This document shows positions 24,561 through 31,954 of a DNA stretch of 64,000 bases, one piece after another. Source of the stretch: an uncultured Eubacteriales bacterium (GTDB lineage: Bacteria; Bacillota; Clostridia; Christensenellales; Borkfalkiaceae); contig CAJLRM010000004.1 of assembly GCA_905209085.1 (NCBI GenBank), positions 279,021-343,020 of the forward strand, written 5' to 3'. The notes under the pieces were generated by a model. It was given only the letters and a program-made list of their open reading frames with translations, did no database searches and was not told the DNA's origin. Both the position numbers and the translations under genes were made by a program. The stretch's first letter is position 1, and each line of letters opens with the position of its first letter.

Positions 24561-27143
24561 TTATTTAGCGGCATACCAATTTTTACCGATGCCGACCTCT
24601 ACGGTGAGAGGAACTTTCAATTTGACTGCGTTTTCCATTTCCGTTTGTAAAATTTCGGATACGACTTCCTGTTCTTCCGTCGGGCAGTCGATGACCAATT
24701 CGTCATGCACTTGCAGTACGAGCTTTGCGCGAAGTTTTTTGTCTTTCAATTTTTTATAGACGTTGATCATCGCGATCTTGATAATATCGGCGCTGGAACC
24801 TTGGAGTGGCATATTCATTGCGGCGCGTTCCCCGAAAGAACGAACGTTGTGGTTGGAGGACTTTAATTCGTTTATCACCCGCCTGCGCCCAAATAGCGTG
24901 GTAATATAGCCGTCCCGTTTAGCCGTTTCCACATTCTTGTCCATATAATTTTTGACGTCGGAATAAGTTTCGAAATATTTATCGATATACTCTTTGGCGC
25001 GTTTCGCGCTGATAGAGAGATCTTTTCCCAAACCGAACGAACTGATGCCGTAAATAATGCCGAAATTGACGGCTTTTGCTCCCCTGCGCATTTGCGCGGT
25101 CACGTTTTCGATTGGCACGGAAAAGACCTGAGAAGCGGTAATAGAATGAATGTCTTTATGGGCTTTATAGGCTTCGATAAGCTCTTTACAGCCGGAAAAA
25201 TGAGCCAGCAGACGAAGTTCTATCTGCGAATAGTCCGCATCCACGAGTACATTGCCGGGAGAAGCCTTGAAGAGCTTTCTAAGCTCTTTCCCCTCTTCGT
25301 TGCGGACGGGTATATTTTGAAGATTGGGATTGGCGCTGGAAAGCCGTCCCGTGGAAGTATTCATCTGATTGTAGGTCGTATGAACTTTTCCTTCGGAAAT
25401 CAAAGGCTTGAATCCCTCCACATAGGTGGAATTGAGTTTTTGAATCTGTCTGTAACGCAGGAGCAAACGCACGATTTCATAGTCCTCGGCGTATTTTTCC
25501 AGCACTTCCGCCGTAGTGCTGTAATTTTTCTTTGCTTTGCTCTTTTGGGCGTCACCGTTGCCGATTTTCAGTTTTTCAAAAAGAATTTTGCCAAGCTGCG
25601 CGGGCGAATTGATATTGAATTGTTCCCCCGCCAAGGTATAGATTCTTTCGGTGAGCTGTTTGAGTTCGGTATTGTATTTTAAAGAAAATTCGTTCAGCGT
25701 TTCTCTGTCTACACAGACTCCCGTCTGTTCCATGTCGAACAGAACGACTGAAAGAGGCTGTTCGATATCGCGGTACAGCTTCTTTTCGGCATCGTTCAAC
25801 ATTTCCCAGAAAATGCGGTAAAGACGAAAGATGCCGTACGCCTTGTTCTGCACGGGCAGAGAATAATAATTGAGGCAAAAGTCCAGCGTATCGGAATTGC
25901 CGATTCCTTCGGCGATATATTTCATCAGGGAAACGTCTTCGAACGGCGCGGAAAATTCTATTCCCAGCTCCGCCAAGCGATGTCTGAGTTCCTTGGAGTT
26001 ATAGAGAACAACCGTTTTTTCGCTCAAAAAAATAGCTTCGAACAAGGGTTTTACCGAATGAAGAAAGAAGCCGATATCGAGGAGATTTTCCTTAATCGGC
26101 AAAACGATTTCCTCCTTTTTTCCGTCGTCAAAAAAGAAACGGAATCCCTCGTTGTTCCAGCAACAGGCCACGTTGTCGGCTTCGGAGGCTTGGAAAAGCG
26201 CGATTGCATCTTCGATGGTCGCGGGGAACTTTTCTGCGATTGCCTCGATTTGTTCCTCCTCTTTTCTGTCGGGCTGACTTTGCGTTTTTTCGTCTTCGAA
26301 GACAGACAATGTAACCATACTTTTAAAATCGAGTTCGGCAAATTTTTCCCGAACGGTGTGCGAAAAAGGCATTTTCAATACGCACTCCGATAAAGTGACT
26401 TTGAGCGGAACCGCGGTGTCGATGGTGGCGAGATCGCGCGAAAAATAAGCGGATTCTTTATTTTCGGATAACTTTTTATTCAATGCGCCCTTGATTTCAT
26501 CGAGGTGCGCATAAATGCCGTCGAGATTTTGATACTGCGCGAGGAGCTGCATGGCCGACTTTTCGCCTATCCCCGGTACGCCGGGGATATTATCCGACTT
26601 ATCGCCCATTAAAGATTTCAAATCGATGATCTGCGGCGGCGTCAACCCCACTTCTTCATAAAAATTTTCGGGATTCAGTTCCAAAATATCGCTGACACCT
26701 TTGCGCGTATAACACACGCTCGTCGTGTCGTCCACGAGTTGATAGGCATCCCTGTCCCCCGTATAGATATACGTTGGAAGATCGAATTGCTTTGCCAGAG
26801 TTCCGATGACGTCGTCCGCTTCGTAGCCTTCCTTTTCGCAGATTTTGATTTTCATCAGGGAAAGAACTTCTTTGAGAACCGGGACCTGCACGACGAGATC
26901 TTCCGGCATCGGTTTTCTTCCCGCTTTATAATCGGCGTACATTTCGTGGCGGAAAGTCGGCGCGTGCAGATCGAATGCCACGACGAGATAGGTGGGCTTT
27001 TTATCGGAAATCAGCTTCAATAAAAGTTTTATGAAGCCGAAAATGCCGTTTGTGGGCAGTCCGTTTTTTGCCGTAAAGAGCGGGGTTGCGTAGTAAGCTC
27101 TGTTGAGTAAACTATTGCCGTCAATCAATACTAATTTATCCAT
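24561..27143 (-). CDS. polA: DNA polymerase I
   Basis: An 860-residue Pol I. The N-terminal 5'-3' exonuclease domain (1-290) starts VLIDGNSLLNRAYYA and carries YEADDVIGTLA and GVPGIGEKSA. The central exonuclease domain lacks the DxE and YD catalytic motifs, so proofreading is probably lost. The polymerase domain is intact: DYSQIELRLLAHFSG (motif A), RRGAKAVNFGIIYG (motif B) and VHDELVID (motif C). It should act in Okazaki-fragment processing and repair. It has its own promoter and leads into coaE. Confidence 0.95.
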   Translation of the reverse strand: MDKLVLIDGNSLLNRAYYATPLFTAKNGLPTNGIFGFIKLLLKLISDKKPTYLVVAFDLHAPTFRHEMYADYKAGRKPMPEDLVVQVPVLKEVLSLMKIKICEKEGYEADDVIGTLAKQFDLPTYIYTGDRDAYQLVDDTTSVCYTRKGVSDILELNPENFYEEVGLTPPQIIDLKSLMGDKSDNIPGVPGIGEKSAMQLLAQYQNLDGIYAHLDEIKGALNKKLSENKESAYFSRDLATIDTAVPLKVTLSECVLKMPFSHTVREKFAELDFKSMVTLSVFEDEKTQSQPDRKEEEQIEAIAEKFPATIEDAIALFQASEADNVACCWNNEGFRFFFDDGKKEEIVLPIKENLLDIGFFLHSVKPLFEAIFLSEKTVVLYNSKELRHRLAELGIEFSAPFEDVSLMKYIAEGIGNSDTLDFCLNYYSLPVQNKAYGIFRLYRIFWEMLNDAEKKLYRDIEQPLSVVLFDMEQTGVCVDRETLNEFSLKYNTELKQLTERIYTLAGEQFNINSPAQLGKILFEKLKIGNGDAQKSKAKKNYSTTAEVLEKYAEDYEIVRLLLRYRQIQKLNSTYVEGFKPLISEGKVHTTYNQMNTSTGRLSSANPNLQNIPVRNEEGKELRKLFKASPGNVLVDADYSQIELRLLAHFSGCKELIEAYKAHKDIHSITASQVFSVPIENVTAQMRRGAKAVNFGIIYGISSFGLGKDLSISAKRAKEYIDKYFETYSDVKNYMDKNVETAKRDGYITTLFGRRRVINELKSSNHNVRSFGERAAMNMPLQGSSADIIKIAMINVYKKLKDKKLRAKLVLQVHDELVIDCPTEEQEVVSEILQTEMENAVKLKVPLTVEVGIGKNWYAAK

Positions 27144-27172
27144 AAAAAGAATTCCTTAAATTTCTTGTTATC

Positions 27173-27201
27173 ATTGTACCACGAAATAAAAAAAATCGCA
27201 A
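27173..27201 (-). promoter_or_regulatory. polA promoter
   Basis: On the minus strand TTGCGA (27196-27201), 17-bp spacer, TACAAT (27173-27178), about 30 nt before the polA ATG. Confidence 0.65.
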
Positions 27202-27251
27202 GGGAAAGAGAAAAAGATTGAAAAAAAGTCAAAAAAGAATAAGGAAAACAG

Positions 27252-27280
27252 TTGATTTTTTTTTCGGTATCATATATAAT
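27252..27280 (+). promoter_or_regulatory. tRNA-Leu promoter
   Basis: TTGATT (27252-27257), 17-bp spacer, perfect TATAAT (27275-27280), about 32 nt before the mature tRNA. Confidence 0.75.
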
Positions 27281-27311
27281 ATTAATGTTTCACAATTCCA
27301 TTCAATTTTAT

Positions 27312-27399
27312 GCCGCTGTGGTGAAATTGGCAGACGCGATGGACTCAAAATCCATTGGACTAATCCTCCGTGCCGGTTCGACTCCGGCCAGCGGCACCA
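27312..27399 (+). tRNA. tRNA-Leu (CAA)
   Basis: An 88-nt gene including an encoded CCA. The acceptor stem GCCGCTG pairs with CAGCGGC. The anticodon arm ATGGA/TCCAT encloses the loop CTCAAAA, giving anticodon CAA (codon UUG). The D loop contains GAAATTGGCAGAC, the T arm is GCCGGTTCGACTCCGGC and there is a long class II variable arm. It is flanked by its own promoter and terminator. Confidence 0.97.
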
Positions 27400-27407
27400 A
27401 ATCGGAA

Positions 27408-27456
27408 CAATTCGAACCATTTAGTAACTTTATAATGGTTTCGGATTGTTTTTTCT
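27408..27456 (+). terminator. terminator after tRNA-Leu
   Basis: CAAT-CGAACCAT pairs with ATGGTTTCG-ATTG around a 13-nt loop, followed by TTTTTT. Confidence 0.75.
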
Positions 27457-27481
27457 TTTCCTCAACTCTAAAAAATCTTTT

Positions 27482-27522
27482 AATACTCCTCCGCCTACAT
27501 AGCACGCGGAGGAGTATTTTAT
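27482..27522. terminator. second strong hairpin terminator
   Basis: AATACTCCTCCGC and GCGGAGGAGTATT form a perfect 13-bp stem with an 11-nt loop and a following TTTT. It may isolate the regulator gene downstream. Confidence 0.7.
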
Positions 27523-27607
27523 CATATTTCTGTAAAACAAGAGTTGAAAAATATTTTTTCTAATTATTACCACTTTTAAGATTTTTGCTCTTAACCAACC
27601 GAAAATG

Positions 27608-27636
27608 TGGAAATTTTTTTTAAACCGTGCTATAAT
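27608..27636 (+). promoter_or_regulatory. promoter of the double-GntR regulator
   Basis: TGGAAA (27608-27613), 17-bp spacer, TATAAT (27631-27636) with an extended TGC before the -10 box. Confidence 0.6.
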
Positions 27637-27677
27637 GAAATCATAAAAATCGGGCATCTGCTCATAGGAGGTCGCCG

Positions 27678-29123
27678 TTGTTTAAAGAATTAAGTTTGTA
27701 TCGCGTCGTATATAGTGTACTCACGACTCAAATAAAATTCGGTGTCTATAAAGCGGGCGACCAGCTCCCCCTTCTCGAAGAGGCAAACACCCGTTTTCTC
27801 GTGTCTTTCGATACACTCCGCGAAGCGTATCTTCAAATGCAGCAAGAGGGCTATATCACTCTGAAAAAAAAGACGGGCGCCGTCGTTCAAAAGAAGTATA
27901 CGCAAGAAGAAATCGAAGAAAATATACAAGATTTTTTTGCTAAACGCCGCGTTTCTTTGCCGGACGTCGCTTCGTCCGTAAGCCCTTTATTGGGGAAAGC
28001 TCAATGGCTGGGATTGAAGATCGCCTCGTCCGTTCAACTGGATAAAATCGAGCTTCTCGCGCACAGCGGAAAGTACGATACGCCGCAAGCAAATATGCAG
28101 ATCCTTCAAATCATTTACGGCAATTTGGGAAACGAACTTTTGATGCGCCTTGTGTGGCAGATTTTTATGTTTCGCCAGGCGCCGTTTTTAAGCCTTGTCG
28201 AAAATCTCGATTATCTTGACGCGAAAAATAATTCACCGATTTCCAATATGCTTTCTTTTAAGCGTCGCGAGGATTGGCAGGGATTGCGCGAGGCGGTAGA
28301 AAACTCTCAGGATCAACTCGCCCGGGCGATCGATAAATTTTATCGAGAGAAAATTCACACTTCTTTTAAAGGAGCGGAAATTCCTTTTCGATGGTCTGTA
28401 CATAAAAAGACTTCTCAGATCTGTTATTCTCTTGGCTTGGAATTACTTATTTCCATCGCGAAAAATTTTTACCCCGCGGGAAGCAAATTGCCATCCCTTG
28501 AAAATTTGGCAAAAACAAACGGCATTTCCGTCAGTACCGTGCGAAGGACGATTTCTTTGTTGAATCGTCTGGGCGTGGTGGAATCCATCAACGGCTACGG
28601 CTCAAAAGTGGTGGCGTCCGAAAAAGTTGCTATCGTCTGCGATTTCGCTAATCCCCTCGTTCAAAACCGTTTGCTCGAATGCCTGCAAAGCTTGCATCTA
28701 TTGTCGCTCTCCTGTAAATCTGTCGCAAACCTCTCGCTGTCGTCGGCCAGTGAAAAGGATTGGAATGACTTTAAACAGACTCTGCAAGGGATTCGCCGTC
28801 AAAATCGCCCCGATCTGATGATTTACACTTGTATAAAATCCCTTTCCGAGTTGGCCCCCCGTCGCGCTCTCCGGCAAATTTACGGGCAGCTGTTAAAACT
28901 TCTTTTTTGGGGGTATCCACTCCGCCGACCCGATGAAGAGAAGCGCCAAAAGGAAACCTATTATTCCGTCGGCTTAGATAATTTATATAAGCATTTGGAA
29001 GAATCCGATGCGGAAGCCTTTTCGACGCAACTGGAAACGCTTATTATTACCGAAACTCGTTTTATGGCTAATCAATTGCGCCGCAAGGGGATCTGCGGAA
29101 TCGACGAACTTGTACTTTTATAA
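27678..29123 (+). CDS. transcription regulator with two GntR winged-helix domains
   Basis: A 481-residue protein. The first GntR helix-turn-helix is at about 5-72 (FGVYKAGDQLPLLEE...FDTLREAYLQMQQEGYI) and a second at about 245-315 (NFYPAGSKLPSLENLAK...VSTVRRTISLLNRLGVVESI). Each is followed by about 150 mostly helical residues that could be ligand-binding or dimer domains, so the gene looks like an internal duplication of a FadR-like regulator. The TTG start at 27678 has AGGAGG 6 nt upstream. No neighbour points to its target, and the effector is unknown. Confidence 0.75.
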   Translation: MFKELSLYRVVYSVLTTQIKFGVYKAGDQLPLLEEANTRFLVSFDTLREAYLQMQQEGYITLKKKTGAVVQKKYTQEEIEENIQDFFAKRRVSLPDVASSVSPLLGKAQWLGLKIASSVQLDKIELLAHSGKYDTPQANMQILQIIYGNLGNELLMRLVWQIFMFRQAPFLSLVENLDYLDAKNNSPISNMLSFKRREDWQGLREAVENSQDQLARAIDKFYREKIHTSFKGAEIPFRWSVHKKTSQICYSLGLELLISIAKNFYPAGSKLPSLENLAKTNGISVSTVRRTISLLNRLGVVESINGYGSKVVASEKVAIVCDFANPLVQNRLLECLQSLHLLSLSCKSVANLSLSSASEKDWNDFKQTLQGIRRQNRPDLMIYTCIKSLSELAPRRALRQIYGQLLKLLFWGYPLRRPDEEKRQKETYYSVGLDNLYKHLEESDAEAFSTQLETLIITETRFMANQLRRKGICGIDELVLL

Positions 29124-29354
29124 CAGTAAATATCCCCCACTAAAGTGGGGGCTTTAAGAATCGCCCTAAAGGGCGTGGATACCGGCGGGGTGCTTAAGCA
29201 CCACACAAGACCGCCTACCGCATACAAGCAAGCCGTTTATTTTCCCTTCGGGTTATCTCTCTTCTCTGGATTTGATTTCAGCCATTTCTCAAACGGATCG
29301 TAATACTCTACCATACCGATTTGGGCTGAAATCAAATCTTCTTTCTCTTGGTTT

Positions 29355-30287
29355 TCAATATACTTCTGTAGAAGAATAGTTTTTACAATAATGTAAAATA
29401 TAGTCGTGAATATTAACAGGTTTAGGCGTTGAAGCACGCCCACCTGAAGGCGATCCATATGACCAAATAATTTCTTCTACAAAATTATCGTTGCCAAAGA
29501 CTTCATCGCATAATACTTTCAAATAATGTGATTGATTTATATCAATATGAATGAAAATATTTCCCGTTTCCGCAAGCAGTTTTTTTGCCAATATCAAACG
29601 GTTCTTCATAAAAACAAGCCAAGTTGACCGAGTAAATTTATCATTATAATTAAAACTATCATTTCCCGTATTAAATGGCGGGTCAATATAAATACACGAT
29701 ATTTTACTTTCATACTTTTTCAACAAAGAAGCAATTGTGAGTAAATTATTTCCCTTGATGATAAGATTATCGTTTTCGTTAAAGGTAACATTTTCTTCCA
29801 CGCCGTCTTTCGTATAGCGTTTTGCACCCGTAAAGACTTTTGGATAAAGAAGTCTGTCAACTTCTTCGGGAGCAAGCGTTTCGTTATAGAAAATTTCTTC
29901 GCGTTTTTGGTCTTCTTTTGACTGACCGCCTTCTAAAATGCAGTCTTTATACGGAAATGCAAGAACAACTTCATCGGACGAAGAGATGAAATTGCCATTG
30001 CTATCTGTAAGTCCAATTTTATTTTTATAGCGAGTATAAGAATCGGGCAAAAACTGACGATTATTGATAACCCAACCGAAACCGACTTTATCGAACACTA
30101 AGACGCCGTCAACGTTCGTAAAGAATCGCGCTTTGCAAGTATCGTCTGAAAGCAACAATTTAATGAGCGCAGAATCCATTTTCATAGCGTCTTCGTAAAC
30201 AGCATTTCTAAGAAATTCGCCTTCGTCAGTGAAATAGCGCTTTTCTGTTTTTAATAGATTTACGAGTATATCATTGAGTTTTTCCAC
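29355..30287 (-). pseudogene. truncated type III DNA methyltransferase (Mod)
   Basis: 310 residues of a type III restriction-modification Mod subunit, an N6-adenine methyltransferase. The catalytic motif DPPFNTG is present near residue 200, with the following NRLILAKKLLAETGNIFIHID and DYILHYCKN typical of the family. Intact Mod proteins are roughly twice as long; the later region with the SAM-binding FxGxG motif is missing because the frame stops at TGA. A different frame (29237 to about 29400) continues with protein-like sequence ending EKWLKSNPEKRDNPKGK, so a junction or frameshift has occurred. GTG start at 30287 after AAAGGAG. No Res gene is present. Confidence 0.8.
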
Positions 30288-30429
30288 AATTTTGCTCCTT
30301 TATTTTTGATGTACAAATGAGGATTAAATTGTGCATCGATTATCACAATCCATGTACAGAAAATAGCCCAATGTACATCAAAAAATTGAGCATCGCACAA
30401 AGGAATTGCCCCTAAAGGGTATTTTGACC

Positions 30430-30458
30430 TTGATTTTTTTATGAAAAAGTGATATAAT
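30430..30458 (+). promoter_or_regulatory. plus-strand promoter facing the integrase 3' end
   Basis: TTGATT (30430-30435), 17-bp spacer, perfect TATAAT (30453-30458). The predicted +1 is immediately before the hairpin at 30464-30500, so a transcript would be very short or antisense to the integrase. Confidence 0.55.
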
Positions 30459-30463
30459 AAGCT

Positions 30464-30500
30464 AAAATGTGCATCTATTGTGATATTTGATGCACATTTT
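30464..30500. terminator. hairpin between the integrase end and the plus-strand promoter
   Basis: AAAATGTGCATC and GATGCACATTTT form a 12-bp stem with a 13-nt loop and TTTTTT after it on the plus strand. It can terminate the minus-strand integrase transcript or the plus-strand transcript. Confidence 0.6.
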
Positions 30501-30502
30501 TT

Positions 30503-31429
30503 CTATAACAGTTTTCCGAGCCGATTCATCATTTCCGTCTTATGCTCCATCAAAGAATGGGCGTAACGATTGAGCGTTACGGTGGCGTTTTTATGCCCCA
30601 ACAGTTCGGAAAGCGTTTTGACGTCCATTCCGCATTCCAACGCCCTCGTCGCAAAGGTATGCCGCAAAGAGTGAAATTCTTTGTGCGGAATATCGAGTTT
30701 TTTGAGCAATAGTTCAAACGTTCGCTGATAGGAGCGCACGAAAACGGGTTTGCTTCCGTCGGCAATGATATATTCGCACTTCGACCGTCTTTTGATATTT
30801 TTCAAGAAAGGCAATATTTGTTTCGGCAACGGAATGACGCGCCGAGAATGAGCGGTTTTCGGGCTGTCTATAATACGGATATGTTTATTTCCATCGTTGC
30901 CGTCGTGGCAGGTTTTCGACACGAACAGTAAGCCTTTTGCGAAATCGATATCTTCCCACGTAAGCGCAAGCAATTCGCCGATACGCAAGCCCGTATATAA
31001 GCACAACACAATTCCGAATAATTTATCCTTTTTACAATTCAGCACGTATTGTTCGATAGCCTTCTGCTCCGAAACGGAAAAGCAATCTACCTGCTTTTCA
31101 ACCGTTTTGGAACGTTTTATTTTTCCTGCGACGTATTCCGGCGCAACACCTATTAGATGCGCCGTCTTTAGCGAGTTTTGAATAACGGATATAACCGCAT
31201 TTACAAAGTTTGCCGAAAGTCCTTTGTTCGTCTTTTTGTTTCCGCTGTTTAGCAAGTCAGCCACGAACCGTTGCAAGACGATGACGGACAATTCCGCCAA
31301 ATCGTATTCGCCGAGCGCGGGAATAATATGTAACTTTACGATTTGTCCGTAATGCTCATAGGTACGCGTCTTCACTGACGGTTTGATGTAATTTTCAAGC
31401 CATTCCTCTAACCAATCTTTATATTTCAT
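30503..31429 (-). CDS. phage/ICE-type tyrosine integrase
   Basis: A 308-residue site-specific recombinase. The N-terminal SAM-like core-binding domain spans about 1-105, followed by the catalytic domain with Arg in YTGLRIGELLAL, HxxR in FHSLRHTFATRA, His in LGHKNATVT and Tyr in NRYAHSLM. It lacks the extra N-terminal arm-binding domain of Tn916-type integrases (about 400 residues), which could be lost or never present. It sits in the island with repeated sites immediately downstream. It is unlike the housekeeping recombinase at 11.2 kb. Confidence 0.88.
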   Translation of the reverse strand: MKYKDWLEEWLENYIKPSVKTRTYEHYGQIVKLHIIPALGEYDLAELSVIVLQRFVADLLNSGNKKTNKGLSANFVNAVISVIQNSLKTAHLIGVAPEYVAGKIKRSKTVEKQVDCFSVSEQKAIEQYVLNCKKDKLFGIVLCLYTGLRIGELLALTWEDIDFAKGLLFVSKTCHDGNDGNKHIRIIDSPKTAHSRRVIPLPKQILPFLKNIKRRSKCEYIIADGSKPVFVRSYQRTFELLLKKLDIPHKEFHSLRHTFATRALECGMDVKTLSELLGHKNATVTLNRYAHSLMEHKTEMMNRLGKLL

Positions 31430-31622
31430 TTGTTCTCCCTCTTCTTTTTTGTCCTACACTTATAATGGACATTTCTCTGCGCTTAGTACACGTTTTTATC
31501 ATCGAACGAAACGAAAAGCCGCCCCGCTTACCTTTTTTCAGAACGAAAAAAGAGCCAAGTTTTTTGCTTGACTCTTTTTCTATACACTCAGTTTTATAGG
31601 ATAAAGCCTCTTTGTCAAGGTA

Positions 31623-31733
31623 TTACTTATCCTTTGTTTTTTTACGAATTTGCCATTTGACTGTTTTTTTACTTATTCCCCAAGGATATTTTCCTTGTGC
31701 TAAACTATATGTGTCGTTATTTTGGTTTTTCAT
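31623..31733 (-). CDS. 36-residue basic peptide ORF in the mobile island
   Basis: ATG at 31733 follows an ideal AAAGGAGG ribosome-binding site (31741-31748). The product begins MKNQNNDTYSLAQGKY and ends with a basic tail, WQIRKKTKDK. A 19-bp inverted repeat places the ribosome-binding site and start codon in a 64-nt loop of the mRNA, which looks like translational control. Function is unknown; an excision-control or leader peptide is possible. The surrounding 525-bp gap holds no larger gene. Confidence 0.5.
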   Translation of the reverse strand: MKNQNNDTYSLAQGKYPWGISKKTVKWQIRKKTKDK

Positions 31734-31796
31734 CTAACGTCCTCCTTTGTACTTTGCTTATGTGCGGCCCTTCACCTCACATATAGTTTAGCACAA
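31695..31796. repeat. 19-bp inverted repeat enclosing the small-ORF start
   Basis: TTGTGCTAAACTATATGTG (31695-31713) and its exact reverse complement (31778-31796) flank the start region of the 36-residue ORF. The left arm is within the ORF coding region. Confidence 0.8.
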
Positions 31797-31910
31797 AGGA
31801 GCTTTTTTGTATAACACACGAATGCCTGAAGCTAAAGCATTCCACCACCGGCACAGCCGGTGGATTTTACAAGGCGGTCGCAAAATTTGCCCCCGCCTTG
31901 TTCTTCATAC

Positions 31911-31943
31911 AAAAAGGCGTCTTTTGAAATAAGACGCCTTTTT
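31911..31943. terminator. terminator after the hybrid histidine kinase
   Basis: AAAAAGGCGTCTT and AAGACGCCTTTTT pair perfectly around a 7-nt loop, ideal for the minus-strand kinase gene. Confidence 0.85.
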
Positions 31944-31954
31944 AAACAATAAAT

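Larger units (their letters stand above)
30308..30500. repeat. cluster of GATGTACA / TGTGCATC sites
   Basis: Copies are GATGTACA (30308-30315), TGTGCATC (30330-30337), CATGTACA (30351-30358), TGTACATC (30372-30379), TGTGCATC (30468-30475) and GATGCACA (30489-30496), in both orientations. The pattern suggests binding sites for the adjacent integrase or its control protein. This fills the 215-bp gap between the Mod remnant and the integrase. Confidence 0.55.
29134..31863. mobile_element. AT-rich mobile island with hairpins at both edges
   Basis: Bounded on the left by CCCCCAC/GTGGGGG (29134-29151) and CGCCC/GGGCG (29162-29175), and on the right by GAATGC/GCATTC (31820-31842) and CCACCGGC/GCCGGTGG (31845-31863). 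Such subterminal hairpins resemble ends of IS200/IS605-type elements, but no tnpA or tnpB is inside. The cargo is a broken type III methyltransferase, a tyrosine integrase, repeated TGTRCATC sites and a tiny ORF. Base composition is visibly more AT-rich than on either side. The exact ends are inferred. Confidence 0.4.

Noticed and set aside
29134..29240. Riboswitch or other named RNA in the hairpin-rich left edge of the island
   Set aside because: The hairpins do not match a class I know and fit insertion-element ends or a terminator for the GntR gene better.
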